DNA from: a virus
Virus record (IMG/VR): IMGVR_UViG_3300009506_003033
Coordinates: 1-64,000 of that record
Reading direction: 5' to 3' (one strand)
Length of the DNA: 64,000 nucleotides
The notes below the pieces were generated by a model, which was given only the letters and a program-made list of their open reading frames with translations, was not told the DNA's origin and made no database searches. Position 1 is the first letter of the stretch. Every line of letters starts with the position of its first letter. Below are positions 47,301 through 55,307 of this stretch, in pieces. The position numbers and the translations under genes are program-made.

Positions 47301-47408
47301 TATACGGTGTGGCAGCCGAAGAGTCCGGAGAGCCAAAACCCTTCGGTGTTCGCAACGAGCGCTTCTCCGGTGCTCACTGCCACGCGGTCACCGAAGGGTT
47401 TTTGTTTT
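47301..47408 (+). ncRNA. Candidate pseudoknotted small RNA C
   Basis: Ends in a 12-bp perfect stem (47337-47348 with 47389-47400) followed by TTTGTTTTG. P1 GTGGCAG (47309-47315) pairs with CTGCCAC (47377-47383), P2 CCGGAGA (47325-47331) with TCTCCGG (47364-47370); both 3' arms sit in the stem's loop. This is the arm order of RNAs A and B. Contains no reading frame of note. Confidence 0.7.
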
Positions 47409-47417
47409 GATGGAGAC

Positions 47418-47600
47418 GGGGCGCGGCGTGGCGCGGCGAGGCATGGCAGGGCGGGGCGGGGCCAGGCAAGGCGAGGCAGGCGTGGCATGGCAGGCGAGGC
47501 AGGCAGGGCTTGGCATGGCAGGCGAGGCGAGGCGCGGCGAGGCGAGGCAGGCAGGGCACGGCAGGGCATGGCAGGGCCAGGCAGGGCGAGGCAGGCATGG
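47418..47600 (+). repeat. GGCNN pentamer array 1
   Basis: About 180 bp of GGC every five bases (some units lose or gain one base), followed by two variable bases, mostly purine. It shares about 55 bp almost unchanged with array 2 (47520-47575 against 48878-48940). It lies between ncRNA C and a terminator. Confidence 0.92.
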
Positions 47601-47605
47601 TTTTC

Positions 47606-47636
47606 GTCCGATGTGAGTGCATCGGACACTTTTTTC
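47606..47636 (+). terminator. Rho-independent terminator after array 1
   Basis: GTCCGATG (47606-47613) pairs perfectly with CATCGGAC (47620-47627), then ACTTTTTT. If ncRNA C's terminator leaks, the array would be transcribed and end here. Confidence 0.85.
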
Positions 47637-47673
47637 CTTTACTGCTGGCACAGGCCAGCAAGGAGTTATTGTC

Positions 47674-48363
47674 ATGGCAAAGGCCAAGAAACCAGAAGGT
47701 ACGATCGAACTTCAGCGGCTCGAAGAGGCCATTCTTGAGGTGCCCATCATCGGCAAGACACCGTTGATCCCGCACAAATGGTCGGAGAAGGCCAAAGGCA
47801 TGATGCCAGGGCATCCTGATCGAGACAAAGTGAAAGCCGATAAGGGTACTCGCGATCCAGCAAAGGAAGCCGAGTCCTGCCAGTACAAACTCGGCGAACA
47901 GTACGCAGTTCCCGCTACTGCGTTCAAAGCGGCTATGATTGGTGCTTGTCGATTCTTCGAGAAGCCTACGATGGTCGAAGCCAAATCGCTGGTGTACGTC
48001 GAAGGTTCTGGCGCTGATCAGCTTGTCGAATTCGACTACAAGGACAAAGAGTTGCACGAGGATACTCCTCGCAACTCAAATGGCAGCGCCGATCTGCGGT
48101 ATCGATACTATTTCACGAACTGGTCAGCTGTTCTGCGAATCTTGTACGTGCCGAAGATCATCTCCCGAGAGTCCATCATTGCTCTTGTTGATGCTGCGGG
48201 CCGCGGAGGCATCGGCGATTGGCGGCCGAGTGCCCCAAAGTCGATGACGGGAACGTACGGCACGTGGCGAGTCGATGATCGCGGCACGATCAGAGACATC
48301 GATCCGAAAGATGTTGACAAGACATCGCCTAAACCAAAGCGGAAAGCATCAAAAGCAATCTGA
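47674..48363 (+). CDS. Hypothetical phage protein
   Basis: A 229-residue protein with AAGGAG upstream. IIGKTPLIPHKWSEKAKGMM, YAVPATAFKAAMIGACRF and DLRYRYYFTNWSAVLRILYV and GGIGDWRPSAPKSMTGTYG are blocks I have seen in a widespread phage protein of unknown role. Genes around it encode DNA-binding proteins, so a part in replication or DNA binding is possible. Flanked by GGCNN arrays on both sides. Confidence 0.7.
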   Translation: MAKAKKPEGTIELQRLEEAILEVPIIGKTPLIPHKWSEKAKGMMPGHPDRDKVKADKGTRDPAKEAESCQYKLGEQYAVPATAFKAAMIGACRFFEKPTMVEAKSLVYVEGSGADQLVEFDYKDKELHEDTPRNSNGSADLRYRYYFTNWSAVLRILYVPKIISRESIIALVDAAGRGGIGDWRPSAPKSMTGTYGTWRVDDRGTIRDIDPKDVDKTSPKPKRKASKAI

Positions 48364-48381
48364 TGTTTTGCGGTTGAAGAC

Positions 48382-49253
48382 ATGGCAAGGTAAGGCTAGG
48401 CCGGGCATGGCGCGGCAAGGCAAGGCCAGGCGTGGCAGGTTGGGTTCGGCTTGGCAAGGCTGGGCAGGCCAGGCTTGGCATGGCATGACTGGGTCTGGCA
48501 GGGCTCGGCGGGGCTTGGCGAGGCAGGCGAGGCGCGGCCAGGCTTGGCACGGCTTGGCTGGGCCAGGTGAGGCAAGGCAAGGCGTGGCAGGCTAGTCGCG
48601 GCCAGGCATGGCTGGATTAGGTAGGGCTTAGCGAGGCGAGGCACGGCAGGCGTGGCGTGGCGTGGCTAGGCAAGGCATGGCGTGGCAGGCGAGCCAAGGC
48701 TAGGCAAGGCGGGGCAAGGCTGGGCGCGGCAGGGCGAGGCTTGGCTTGGCTCGGCAAGGCGCGGCAGGCGCGGCAGGGCTCGGCGCGGCAAGGCAGGCAA
48801 GGTGTGGCGCGGCATGCGCGGCAAGGCAGGCGAGGCGTGACGAGGCGAGGCCAGGCCCGGCGAGGCGAGGCCAGGCCCGGCGAGGCGAGGCGAGGCGCGG
48901 CGAGGCGAGGCAGGCAGGGCACGGCAGGGCATGGCAGGGCGGGGCAAGGCCGGGCTTGGTTTGGCATGGCAAGGCTGGCGAGGCAGGCAAGGCGAGGCAG
49001 TCGTGGCTTGGCGGGGCATGGCATGGCCTGGCAGGGCAAGGCGCGGTGGGGCTGGGCAAGGCGTGGCAGGCATGGCCCGGCATGGCGCGGCGAGGCGGGA
49101 CAGGGCGGGGCACGGCTGGGCATGGCAAGGCTGGCGAGGCAGGCAAGGCGAGGCAGTCGGGGCTCGGCATGGCGGGGCTGGGCTAGGCCAGGCGTGGCAG
49201 GTTGGGTTCGGCTTGGCAAGGCTGGGCTTGGCCCGGTAAGGCAAGGCGCGGCA
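48382..49253 (+). repeat. GGCNN pentamer array 2 (long)
   Basis: About 870 bp with hardly any non-repeat base. Higher-order copies exist inside it: about 45 bp near 48427 recurs near 49188, and about 45 bp near 48963 recurs near 49120. No reading frame here is credible although several stay open, because a pentamer cycles through all frames without making stops. Purine-rich, unidirectional on the plus strand. Confidence 0.95.
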
Positions 49254-49261
49254 GACATGAT

Positions 49262-49295
49262 GCTGGCGGTAAGTGCCGCCAGCAATATTTTCTTT
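49262..49295 (+). terminator. Terminator-like stem after array 2
   Basis: GCTGGCGG (49262-49269) and CCGCCAGC (49276-49283) with a 6-base loop, then AATATTTTCTTTCTC. Same position relative to the array as the stem after array 1. Confidence 0.75.
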
Positions 49296-49331
49296 CTCTA
49301 ACGTTCGCATAGGCGGACAAGGAGTTGTGTT

Positions 49332-50045
49332 ATGGCTAAGGCCAAATCTAGTGTAATCACGATGTCACTGTCTGAACTTGTGGAGGACATGGAATTGTAC
49401 CCGCGGCATGCTGTTGACAATGCACATGTCGCTTCTCTCGTGTTGGCGATGGAATCCGGCAGTCAATTGCCGCCGATCGTCGCTGACAAGAAATCCAAAC
49501 GGATCACTGATGGATGGCATCGGGCCAGGGCCTATGCGCGAATACATGGCCCAACGGCGACTGTAGAGGTCGAACTAATCGACTATGCATCAGAAGCAGA
49601 TATGATTTTTGATGCAGTGCGACGTAATTCTGCTCACGGTCGCAAGCTCGATTCAATGGATCAAACGCGGTCCATCCACATGATGGAAAAACGAGGCTTG
49701 CAATCGATTCAAATCGCGGCTGCCTTGAATGTGCCAGAGAAACGGATCGAGAAGCTGCGGATCAAAGTCGCGAGCAGCCGATCATCCGGGATTGCTACGG
49801 TTCCAGGCACGAAGTCGATCACGTTGAAGCGATCGTGTTCTCACATGGCCGGCAAATCATTGACAGCCGATCAAGTAAAAGTGCACGATTCGGCGCCTGG
49901 AACCAGCTATCTATTGGTTTCACGACAATTGCGAGAGGCACTGCGAGTTGAACTAGTGAATCTCGACGATGAGCGACTGGTGGAAGAACTTTGTGCTCTG
50001 CGTGACGCACTGAATGAGTACTTGGAGCAGCTTTGTGCTGCTTGA
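49332..50045 (+). CDS. ParB-like DNA-binding protein
   Basis: A 237-residue protein. LPPIVADKKSKRITDGWHRARAYARIHG is the ParB core with D-G-x-x-R (residues about 46-73), followed by AVRRNSAHGRKLDSMDQTRSIHMMEKRG and an HTH-like IAAALNVPEKRIEKLRIKV. AAGGAG lies 8 nt upstream. Second of three ParB-like proteins, lying between two GGCNN arrays, which makes the arrays candidate targets (inference). Confidence 0.8.
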   Translation: MAKAKSSVITMSLSELVEDMELYPRHAVDNAHVASLVLAMESGSQLPPIVADKKSKRITDGWHRARAYARIHGPTATVEVELIDYASEADMIFDAVRRNSAHGRKLDSMDQTRSIHMMEKRGLQSIQIAAALNVPEKRIEKLRIKVASSRSSGIATVPGTKSITLKRSCSHMAGKSLTADQVKVHDSAPGTSYLLVSRQLREALRVELVNLDDERLVEELCALRDALNEYLEQLCAA

Positions 50046-50054
50046 GGTTTAGGT

Positions 50055-50212
50055 CTGGGCAAGGCGTGGCAAGGCCAGGATGGGCTCGGCGGGGCGTGGC
50101 AGGCAGGGCACGGCAAGGCAGGGCGAGGCCGGGCCAGGCGCGGCATGGCCTGGCATGGCGCGGCGCGGCGAGGCAGGCGAGGCAAGGCGCGGCTTGGTGT
50201 GGCAGGCGAGGC
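50055..50212 (+). repeat. GGCNN pentamer array 3
   Basis: About 158 bp. Its last 50 bp nearly repeat the end of array 4 (50140-50195 against 50660-50705). No terminator stem follows; the next gene starts 20-40 bases later. Confidence 0.92.
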
Positions 50213-50233
50213 AAGACATCGCGGATATGAAAC

Positions 50234-50458
50234 ATGAAAGGTGTGGCGAATGAAATGAAAACCTACACGAAAACAAAGCTACTGGCATATTACAAAGAGC
50301 TCGGAAAAACGCCGCCTAAGTGGGTGTTGGAGGCGCCGGAGAATGCGTTATTCAATCAAGGCTTGACACCATACGGTCACGTTCCGCTGTATATCAAGGG
50401 GATGCCTGCACCGAAAGCACAACCTGATGTTGTATCAATCGACTTTCCGGACGCTTAG
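50234..50458 (+). CDS. Small hypothetical protein
   Basis: A 74-residue product; an alternative start at 50255 has AAAGGTG about 12 nt upstream and may be the real one. KTKLLAYYKELGKTPPKWVLEAPENALFNQG is helical then beta. Lies between arrays 3 and 4. Function unknown. Confidence 0.5.
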   Translation: MKGVANEMKTYTKTKLLAYYKELGKTPPKWVLEAPENALFNQGLTPYGHVPLYIKGMPAPKAQPDVVSIDFPDA

Positions 50459-50462
50459 AGAA

Positions 50463-50709
50463 GGCTGGCATTGTAGGCGTGGCACGGCCGGGCATGGCTC
50501 GGCAGGGCGCGGCCAGGCGCGGCCAGGCGTGGCAGGCGTGGCAGGCGTGGCTTGGCGCGGCAAGGATAGGCAAGGCAAGGCTAGGTTTGGCGAGGCGCGG
50601 CGAGGCCGAGCTCGGCGCGGCTGGCTTGGCATGGCTTGGCGAGGGCCGGTTTGGCCAGGCGCGGCATGGCTTGGCATGGCGCGGCGCGGCGAGGCAGGCG
50701 AGGTGCGGA
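50463..50709 (+). repeat. GGCNN pentamer array 4
   Basis: About 247 bp beginning right after the stop of the small gene. Open reading frames through it fuse apparently in frame to the next gene, but that gene's own ribosome site argues against translation of the array. Confidence 0.92.
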
Positions 50710-50769
50710 CAAACAACTCTCCCAAAACCCAACCCACTTGTTACACTATGGATAGCAAAGGAGGTGCCA

Positions 50770-51939
50770 GTGACATTGCAGGTAGAGACAGTGCCGATTG
50801 ACAGCGTGAGTCCTGATCCGGCGAACACGATGAACCATCCACCGCGGAACATCTCTGCCATTGAGGGATCGCTGAAGCGGTTCGGACTTCGTAAGCCGAT
50901 CGTCGTCGATAGCAACGGGGTCATCAGGGCCGGCAATGGGACATGGCAGGCAGCCAAGAATCTCGGCTGGCAAACAATTGATGTTGCACGGACTAATCTC
51001 GCTGGTTCCGAGGCAACGGCCTATTCCATCGCTGACAATCGCACGGCTGAACTGGCGGAATGGAACGAGGAGTTACTGGCTAGACTCTTGCCGGAGATGG
51101 ATTACGAGTTGCAACTCGCTACCGGATTTGATGAGGACGATCTGAAAGAGTTGTTCGCTGAACAATTGAACAACACGGACAGCGAGATAGATCGTGAACC
51201 ACTTATCGATAAGGCCGGAGAACTTCAGAGGAAATGGAAGGTTGAGTTGGGCCAATTCTGGCAAATTGATCGGCACCTTGTATATTGCGGGGATGCTCTT
51301 GACTGGTCTTACGAAGCAGATGGAGTTTGCACCGATCCACCGTATGACATGAGTTGCGAAACGATTCGAACGGTCGTCCGTCAATATGCAAAAGTAGCAG
51401 CTGTTATCTGTACGGGACGCCAGGCATTCAATTTAGCGAGGGATGGATGGGAATATGCAATGGACTTATGTTGGAGTCATAAATCTCCACGATCAATCAA
51501 CACGAAGCGTACGCCATTGTTCTACCACGCGAATGTTGTCGTGATGAATCTGGGCGGAAACAAGACCGACTGGACGCGACCGAGGCCAAATTACGGCAGT
51601 CTATTACATCACGAATACGAGGACTGGGGAGGCCACGGCCAAGGCAAGTCGCCGAACTTATTCGCAGAAATTATGGAAGGATTTCCCTGGGAAACGATGG
51701 CTGATCCTTTCGCCGGAACGCTTGCGACACTTATTGCGGCTCACAAACAAGGCAGAACATTCATTGGATGCGAAAAAGAGCCAAAAATGCTGGCGGTAGG
51801 GCTTGAACGTTGCAGCCTATTGTGTCCTAAGGTGTTGACAGACAAGCAGTTGAGTCGGTATAATGCGGGAAAGCTTGCTGGTGGTCAGCAAGCGATCCCG
51901 AAACATGCTCGAACTGTGAAGGAGTCCGAGAATGTCTGA
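50770..51939 (+). CDS. ParB-domain DNA methyltransferase fusion
   Basis: A 389-residue protein from GTG, placed by AAAGGAGG 5 nt upstream. Residues 1-110 are a ParB-like core (FGLRKPIVVDSNGVIRAGNGT). Then CTDPPYDM (near residue 190) is the catalytic motif and MADPFAGTLATLIAAHKQGRTFIGCE near 310 the SAM site of a beta-type methyltransferase. This fusion is common in phages of Gram-negative hosts and methylates adenine or cytosine amino groups. An upstream open stretch is the array and is not coding. Confidence 0.88.
   Translation: MTLQVETVPIDSVSPDPANTMNHPPRNISAIEGSLKRFGLRKPIVVDSNGVIRAGNGTWQAAKNLGWQTIDVARTNLAGSEATAYSIADNRTAELAEWNEELLARLLPEMDYELQLATGFDEDDLKELFAEQLNNTDSEIDREPLIDKAGELQRKWKVELGQFWQIDRHLVYCGDALDWSYEADGVCTDPPYDMSCETIRTVVRQYAKVAAVICTGRQAFNLARDGWEYAMDLCWSHKSPRSINTKRTPLFYHANVVVMNLGGNKTDWTRPRPNYGSLLHHEYEDWGGHGQGKSPNLFAEIMEGFPWETMADPFAGTLATLIAAHKQGRTFIGCEKEPKMLAVGLERCSLLCPKVLTDKQLSRYNAGKLAGGQQAIPKHARTVKESENV
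51835..51864 (+). promoter_or_regulatory. Consensus sigma70 promoter inside the ParB-methyltransferase gene
   Basis: TTGACA (51835-51840), 18-base spacer, TATAAT (51859-51864). It fires about 70 bases before the Gp37/Gp68 gene and the terminase genes, so it probably gives separate control of the packaging and head operon. Confidence 0.82.
51866..51901 (+). promoter_or_regulatory. Hairpin at the 5' end of the late transcript
   Basis: CGGGA and TCCCG close a stem containing GCTTGCTG/CAGCAAGC with a 5-base loop. Placed at the predicted transcript start, it would stabilise the mRNA against 5' decay or bind a regulator. The ribosome site AAGGAG follows. Confidence 0.6.
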
Positions 51940-52720
51940 AGCTATTTTAGCGGAATCGTTGCCGAAAGGAATTAAGTCAACCAAGATAGCGTGGACGGAC
52001 ACCACGCTCAATTTTTGGATCGGCTGCCAGAAGATCAGTCCTGGCTGTAAGAACTGCTACGCCGAGCGGATTGTCAGAGATCGGATGGGTCGCGAGCACT
52101 GGGCCACATCGCCACGATGGCGGACGAAAGCGGCATGGGATGATGCCTATCGCTACAACCGAATCGCCAAGAATGCTGGGCGTCGAATCATGGTATTCGC
52201 CAACGACATGTCTGATTGGGCTGAAGATCATCCCGATGTCAATCGTTGGCGATGGGACATGTGGCGGGTGATCAAGGAATGCCGCTGGCTTGACTGGCAG
52301 CTACTGACAAAAAGAGCCGATCGCATCGCAAGATGCTTGCCAGCGGACTGGAATGATGGATACCCGAACGTCTGGCTTGGTGTTTCGATCGAATCGGATG
52401 ATTATTGCTGGCGAGCTGATAGGCTCCGGGAAGTAAATTCTGGAATCAGATTCATCAGTTATGAACCGGCATTAGGTCCGCTCGATAGCCTCGATCTAGC
52501 TGGTATTGACTGGCTGATCATCGGCGGAGAATCAGGACCGCATTATCGGCCGTTCGATCACAATTGGGCTCGGGAGCTACGAGTACGATGCGCCCTGTCG
52601 AACACAGCATTTTTCTTCAAGCAATCAGCTGCCATCAGGACAGAGATGGGGATAGAACTTGATGGGGCAATCGTCAGGGAATACCCAAAAGTGATGTCAG
52701 ATCTAGTAGGTGTGGGATAG
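51932..52720 (+). CDS. Phage Gp37/Gp68 family protein (DUF5131)
   Basis: A 262-residue protein. WIGCQKISPGCKNCYAERI holds three Cys spaced as in this radical-SAM-like family, followed by IMVFANDMSDWAEDHPD, LLTKRADRI, WLGVSIESDD and IIGGESGPHYRP, all characteristic. Activity unproven in the family. GAAGGAG upstream. First gene after the late promoter. Confidence 0.88.
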   Translation: MSEAILAESLPKGIKSTKIAWTDTTLNFWIGCQKISPGCKNCYAERIVRDRMGREHWATSPRWRTKAAWDDAYRYNRIAKNAGRRIMVFANDMSDWAEDHPDVNRWRWDMWRVIKECRWLDWQLLTKRADRIARCLPADWNDGYPNVWLGVSIESDDYCWRADRLREVNSGIRFISYEPALGPLDSLDLAGIDWLIIGGESGPHYRPFDHNWARELRVRCALSNTAFFFKQSAAIRTEMGIELDGAIVREYPKVMSDLVGVG

Positions 52721-52722
52721 TA

Positions 52723-53355
52723 ATGGCTGCCACCATAGAGAACAGGACGAACGGCGCCGACATCGCGAAGATGTCTGCGATGCAGCAGAAATTCTGCCTG
52801 GAGATGTTGGCGGACGAGAAATACAACGCCACGGAGGCTGCCAGAAAGGCAGGATATTCTCAGCCGAATACGGCCGCTTTCAAACTCTTAGCCAATCCCG
52901 CTATCAAGCGGTATCTAGGCAAGGCCAAGCGACTCAGGGAAGAGCGGACACAGCTTACAAGCGACGACATTTGGCGGCAGTTGCATCGTGCGATATTCTT
53001 CGATCCGGCAGAAGTTTTCGAGAGTGCCGGCAGGGGATGGTGGATACTGAAGGCACTGAATGACATCCCGGTCGAAATTCGCCAGCTCATTGAAGAGATT
53101 CACATCACTACGCGGCAAGTGACGGTTCCGATTCGGGATGCGACCAGCGGGCACGTCACGGGGACGAAAGTCATCGACATGCCGTTGCCACGGCTGAAGT
53201 TCATCAGCAAGAGCGGTGCACTTGCAACAGCGGCCAAGCACAGCATACCTCAGCAGGTCGAGGTGAGCATCGACTACGAAAAGCTGTACCGATCCAACCG
53301 CGACGAACCCAACGAGATCGAAGGGGAGATTCTCAAGATTGAAAGGGGTGAATGA
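52723..53355 (+). CDS. terS: Terminase small subunit
   Basis: A 210-residue protein. MSAMQQKFCLEMLADEKYNATEAARKAGYSQPNTAAFKLLANPAIKRYL (residues 17-66) is the terminase_2 DNA-binding HTH. The C-terminal part carries the oligomerisation helix and a beta tail. It recognises the packaging site and loads the large subunit encoded two genes on. Begins two bases after the previous stop. Confidence 0.85.
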   Translation: MAATIENRTNGADIAKMSAMQQKFCLEMLADEKYNATEAARKAGYSQPNTAAFKLLANPAIKRYLGKAKRLREERTQLTSDDIWRQLHRAIFFDPAEVFESAGRGWWILKALNDIPVEIRQLIEEIHITTRQVTVPIRDATSGHVTGTKVIDMPLPRLKFISKSGALATAAKHSIPQQVEVSIDYEKLYRSNRDEPNEIEGEILKIERGE

Positions 53356-53358
53356 AGC

Positions 53359-53577
53359 ATGAGGATTAGTACATCCGAGGACATGGCGGCATTCATCCAG
53401 GAAACGCTGTATCCAGATGCTGATAGGATGTTGGCGATAGTGAAGGAACATGGCTGGTGGAAAAGGGATCGGCTGGCCCACATGAGTGCACGATGGATGC
53501 TGATTCATCTAATCCGAATGGAGACTTCCGACCAAGAATGTCATGCCCGCATTGTTCAGAAGTGTCGCAAGCGGTGA
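53359..53577 (+). CDS. Small hypothetical protein
   Basis: A 72-residue helical product (DMAAFIQETLYPDADRMLAIVKEHGWWKRDRL) with AAAGGGGTG upstream, between the terminase subunits. Function unknown. Confidence 0.6.
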   Translation: MRISTSEDMAAFIQETLYPDADRMLAIVKEHGWWKRDRLAHMSARWMLIHLIRMETSDQECHARIVQKCRKR

Positions 53578-53822
53578 TGTGTCTCAAATATGGTGGCGAT
53601 ATCTACAAATGTGCGGCATGCGGTTCTACTTGGTCCAAGAGGTATCGTCATCGGGACATGGGTGTAGGAACTAAGAAAAAGGTGTGTGCCCGATGTGGCG
53701 AAGTGCGAGAGCACGAGGATCTCACCTATCATAGCTTGTGGTGTCATTGCGATTTGGATGAGGATTGTGATCACGGTCTGTGCGATGATTGCCTGTGCGA
53801 AGTGTTAGATGGCGATGGATAA
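53493..53822 (+). CDS. Zinc-binding protein between terminase subunits
   Basis: A 109-residue product with CPHC, CAAC, CARC and a final CHCDLDEDC/CDDCLC group, enough for three zinc sites. Start uncertain: an ATG at 53538 would remove most of the overlap with the previous gene. Small zinc or HNH proteins often accompany terminases, but no HNH core is visible here. Confidence 0.5.
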   Translation: MDADSSNPNGDFRPRMSCPHCSEVSQAVMCLKYGGDIYKCAACGSTWSKRYRHRDMGVGTKKKVCARCGEVREHEDLTYHSLWCHCDLDEDCDHGLCDDCLCEVLDGDG

Positions 53823-55296
53823 CATCGTAGTCGATCCGATTGAATTTGCTCGGGTTCACTGGCCGGACATACGCTTTTACAAGCAGCAGCAGGACATCAT
53901 CTATTCTGTAGTAGAGAACGATGAGACGGTGGTGCCAGCTGGTAATGAACTGGGCAAAGACTTTGTAGCGGCATTCATCATTCTCTGGTTCTTCTGCAGC
54001 CGCCTTCCCGCCCGAATCGTAGCTACCGGTCCAAGTGAAAGACAAGTCGAGGACGTGCTATGGGGGGAAATCAAGCGATTCGTCGACACGTCAAAGTACA
54101 AACTTCCCGTAGTCTATTCTCATATGCTCTTGAGGCGAACGAGAAGAGACGGATCCATCGTGCCAGCCTGTGAAGTACGGGGACAGGTGGCACAAAAGGG
54201 CGAATCATTACTTGGTAGACATACGCCGCGGGGACTGGGTGGATTGCCGATGACCATGGCAGTATTCGATGAAGGTTCTGGAATCGACGATATGCCGTAT
54301 CAGTCGAGTGACACCTGGGCACATCGCAAGCTCATAATTGGTAACCCGCGGCCCTGCACGAATTTCTTTTTCCATGCAGTGCAAAGTGGTGACAAGCGAT
54401 CTCCGGCGAACAATCATTATTGGCGCAAAGTAATCAGGATACGAGCAGATGACAGTCCGAACGTTAGGGCGGGGCGGGCCGGACTGCAAAAGATACTTGT
54501 GCCTGGGTTAGTCACTTGGGAAGATTATCAGAAGCGGCGTGCCCAGTGGGGACGAGAACAACAGGCATGGGGGCTCGATGCAGAATTCTACGAAGGTCCC
54601 GAACTCAAGCTTTTCCCGGCCGAATGGCTCAATCGGGCCGAGGCGGCAGCTGACGGCGGTGTGAAGCCGAAGGGACGAATTACTATAGGTAGCGATCCAG
54701 CGGAGGGCGGCGACAGCACGGTGTGGGCAGTCGTCTGCGAGAACGGACTGCTTGAACTGGTGAGCATGAAGACTCCGAATACGGCGGTCATCAGCAACTG
54801 GACGCTCGGACTGATGCGAAAATGGCATGTGCAGCCCGAGGATGTCTATCTGGATCAAGGTGGTGGCGGGAAGGAACATGCTGACTATCTTCGGGAAAAG
54901 GGATATCCTGTACAGACGGTGGCCTTCGGCAAGCCGGTGAACGCGGACGGCGGAATGGTGACGTTTTGGGAGAAGCGGGACATGCGGGAACAAGGCTACG
55001 GCTACAAGAATCGTCGGGCCCAGATGTACGATCTCATCAGTCAGAGATTGAATCCCGACAACGGTTCCCCGTTCGCTATAGGCAGGGAACACGCGGAACT
55101 GCGGCGGCAACTCAGCCCCATTCCCCGCTTGTACGATGGAGAGGGTAGAATGTATTTGCCTCCGAAGAGGAAAGTGCCTCACAGCAACGTGCAGACGATG
55201 ATCGACTTATGTGGTCATAGTCCGGACGAGGCGGATGCATTGGCCTTGGCGGTATACGGGTTGTCACAGGAGCGATTCGAGATAGGGCCGATTTAG
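53809..55296 (+). CDS. terL: Terminase large subunit
   Basis: A 495-residue packaging motor. ATPase: PAGNELGKD (residues 43-51) is the Walker A variant of terminases, VFDEGSG (152-158) Walker B. Nuclease (RNase H fold): TIGSDPAEGGD with Asp296, VYLDQGGGGKEHAD, and DEADALALAV near the end supply the acidic metal ligands. Overlaps the zinc protein by 14 nt. It cuts the concatemer and pumps DNA through the portal encoded 1 kb on. Confidence 0.92.
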   Translation: MAMDNIVVDPIEFARVHWPDIRFYKQQQDIIYSVVENDETVVPAGNELGKDFVAAFIILWFFCSRLPARIVATGPSERQVEDVLWGEIKRFVDTSKYKLPVVYSHMLLRRTRRDGSIVPACEVRGQVAQKGESLLGRHTPRGLGGLPMTMAVFDEGSGIDDMPYQSSDTWAHRKLIIGNPRPCTNFFFHAVQSGDKRSPANNHYWRKVIRIRADDSPNVRAGRAGLQKILVPGLVTWEDYQKRRAQWGREQQAWGLDAEFYEGPELKLFPAEWLNRAEAAADGGVKPKGRITIGSDPAEGGDSTVWAVVCENGLLELVSMKTPNTAVISNWTLGLMRKWHVQPEDVYLDQGGGGKEHADYLREKGYPVQTVAFGKPVNADGGMVTFWEKRDMREQGYGYKNRRAQMYDLISQRLNPDNGSPFAIGREHAELRRQLSPIPRLYDGEGRMYLPPKRKVPHSNVQTMIDLCGHSPDEADALALAVYGLSQERFEIGPI

Positions 55297-55307
55297 GAGC
55301 AAATATC

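Noticed and set aside
48382-49253. CRISPR array
   Set aside because: The repeat unit is five bases with no 25-40 bp repeat, no unique spacers, and no cas gene in the window.
47418-49310. Long open frames through the GGCNN arrays on both strands (for example 222 codons at 48617-49285 minus, 214 codons at 48657-49301 plus)
   Set aside because: Frames stay open only because the pentamer makes few stops in any phase; the peptides are pure low-complexity Ala/Arg/Gly/Pro and lack ribosome sites.
50479-50769. N-terminal extension of the ParB-methyltransferase through array 4
   Set aside because: The segment is repeat sequence, and AAAGGAGG just before GTG 50770 marks a proper start.
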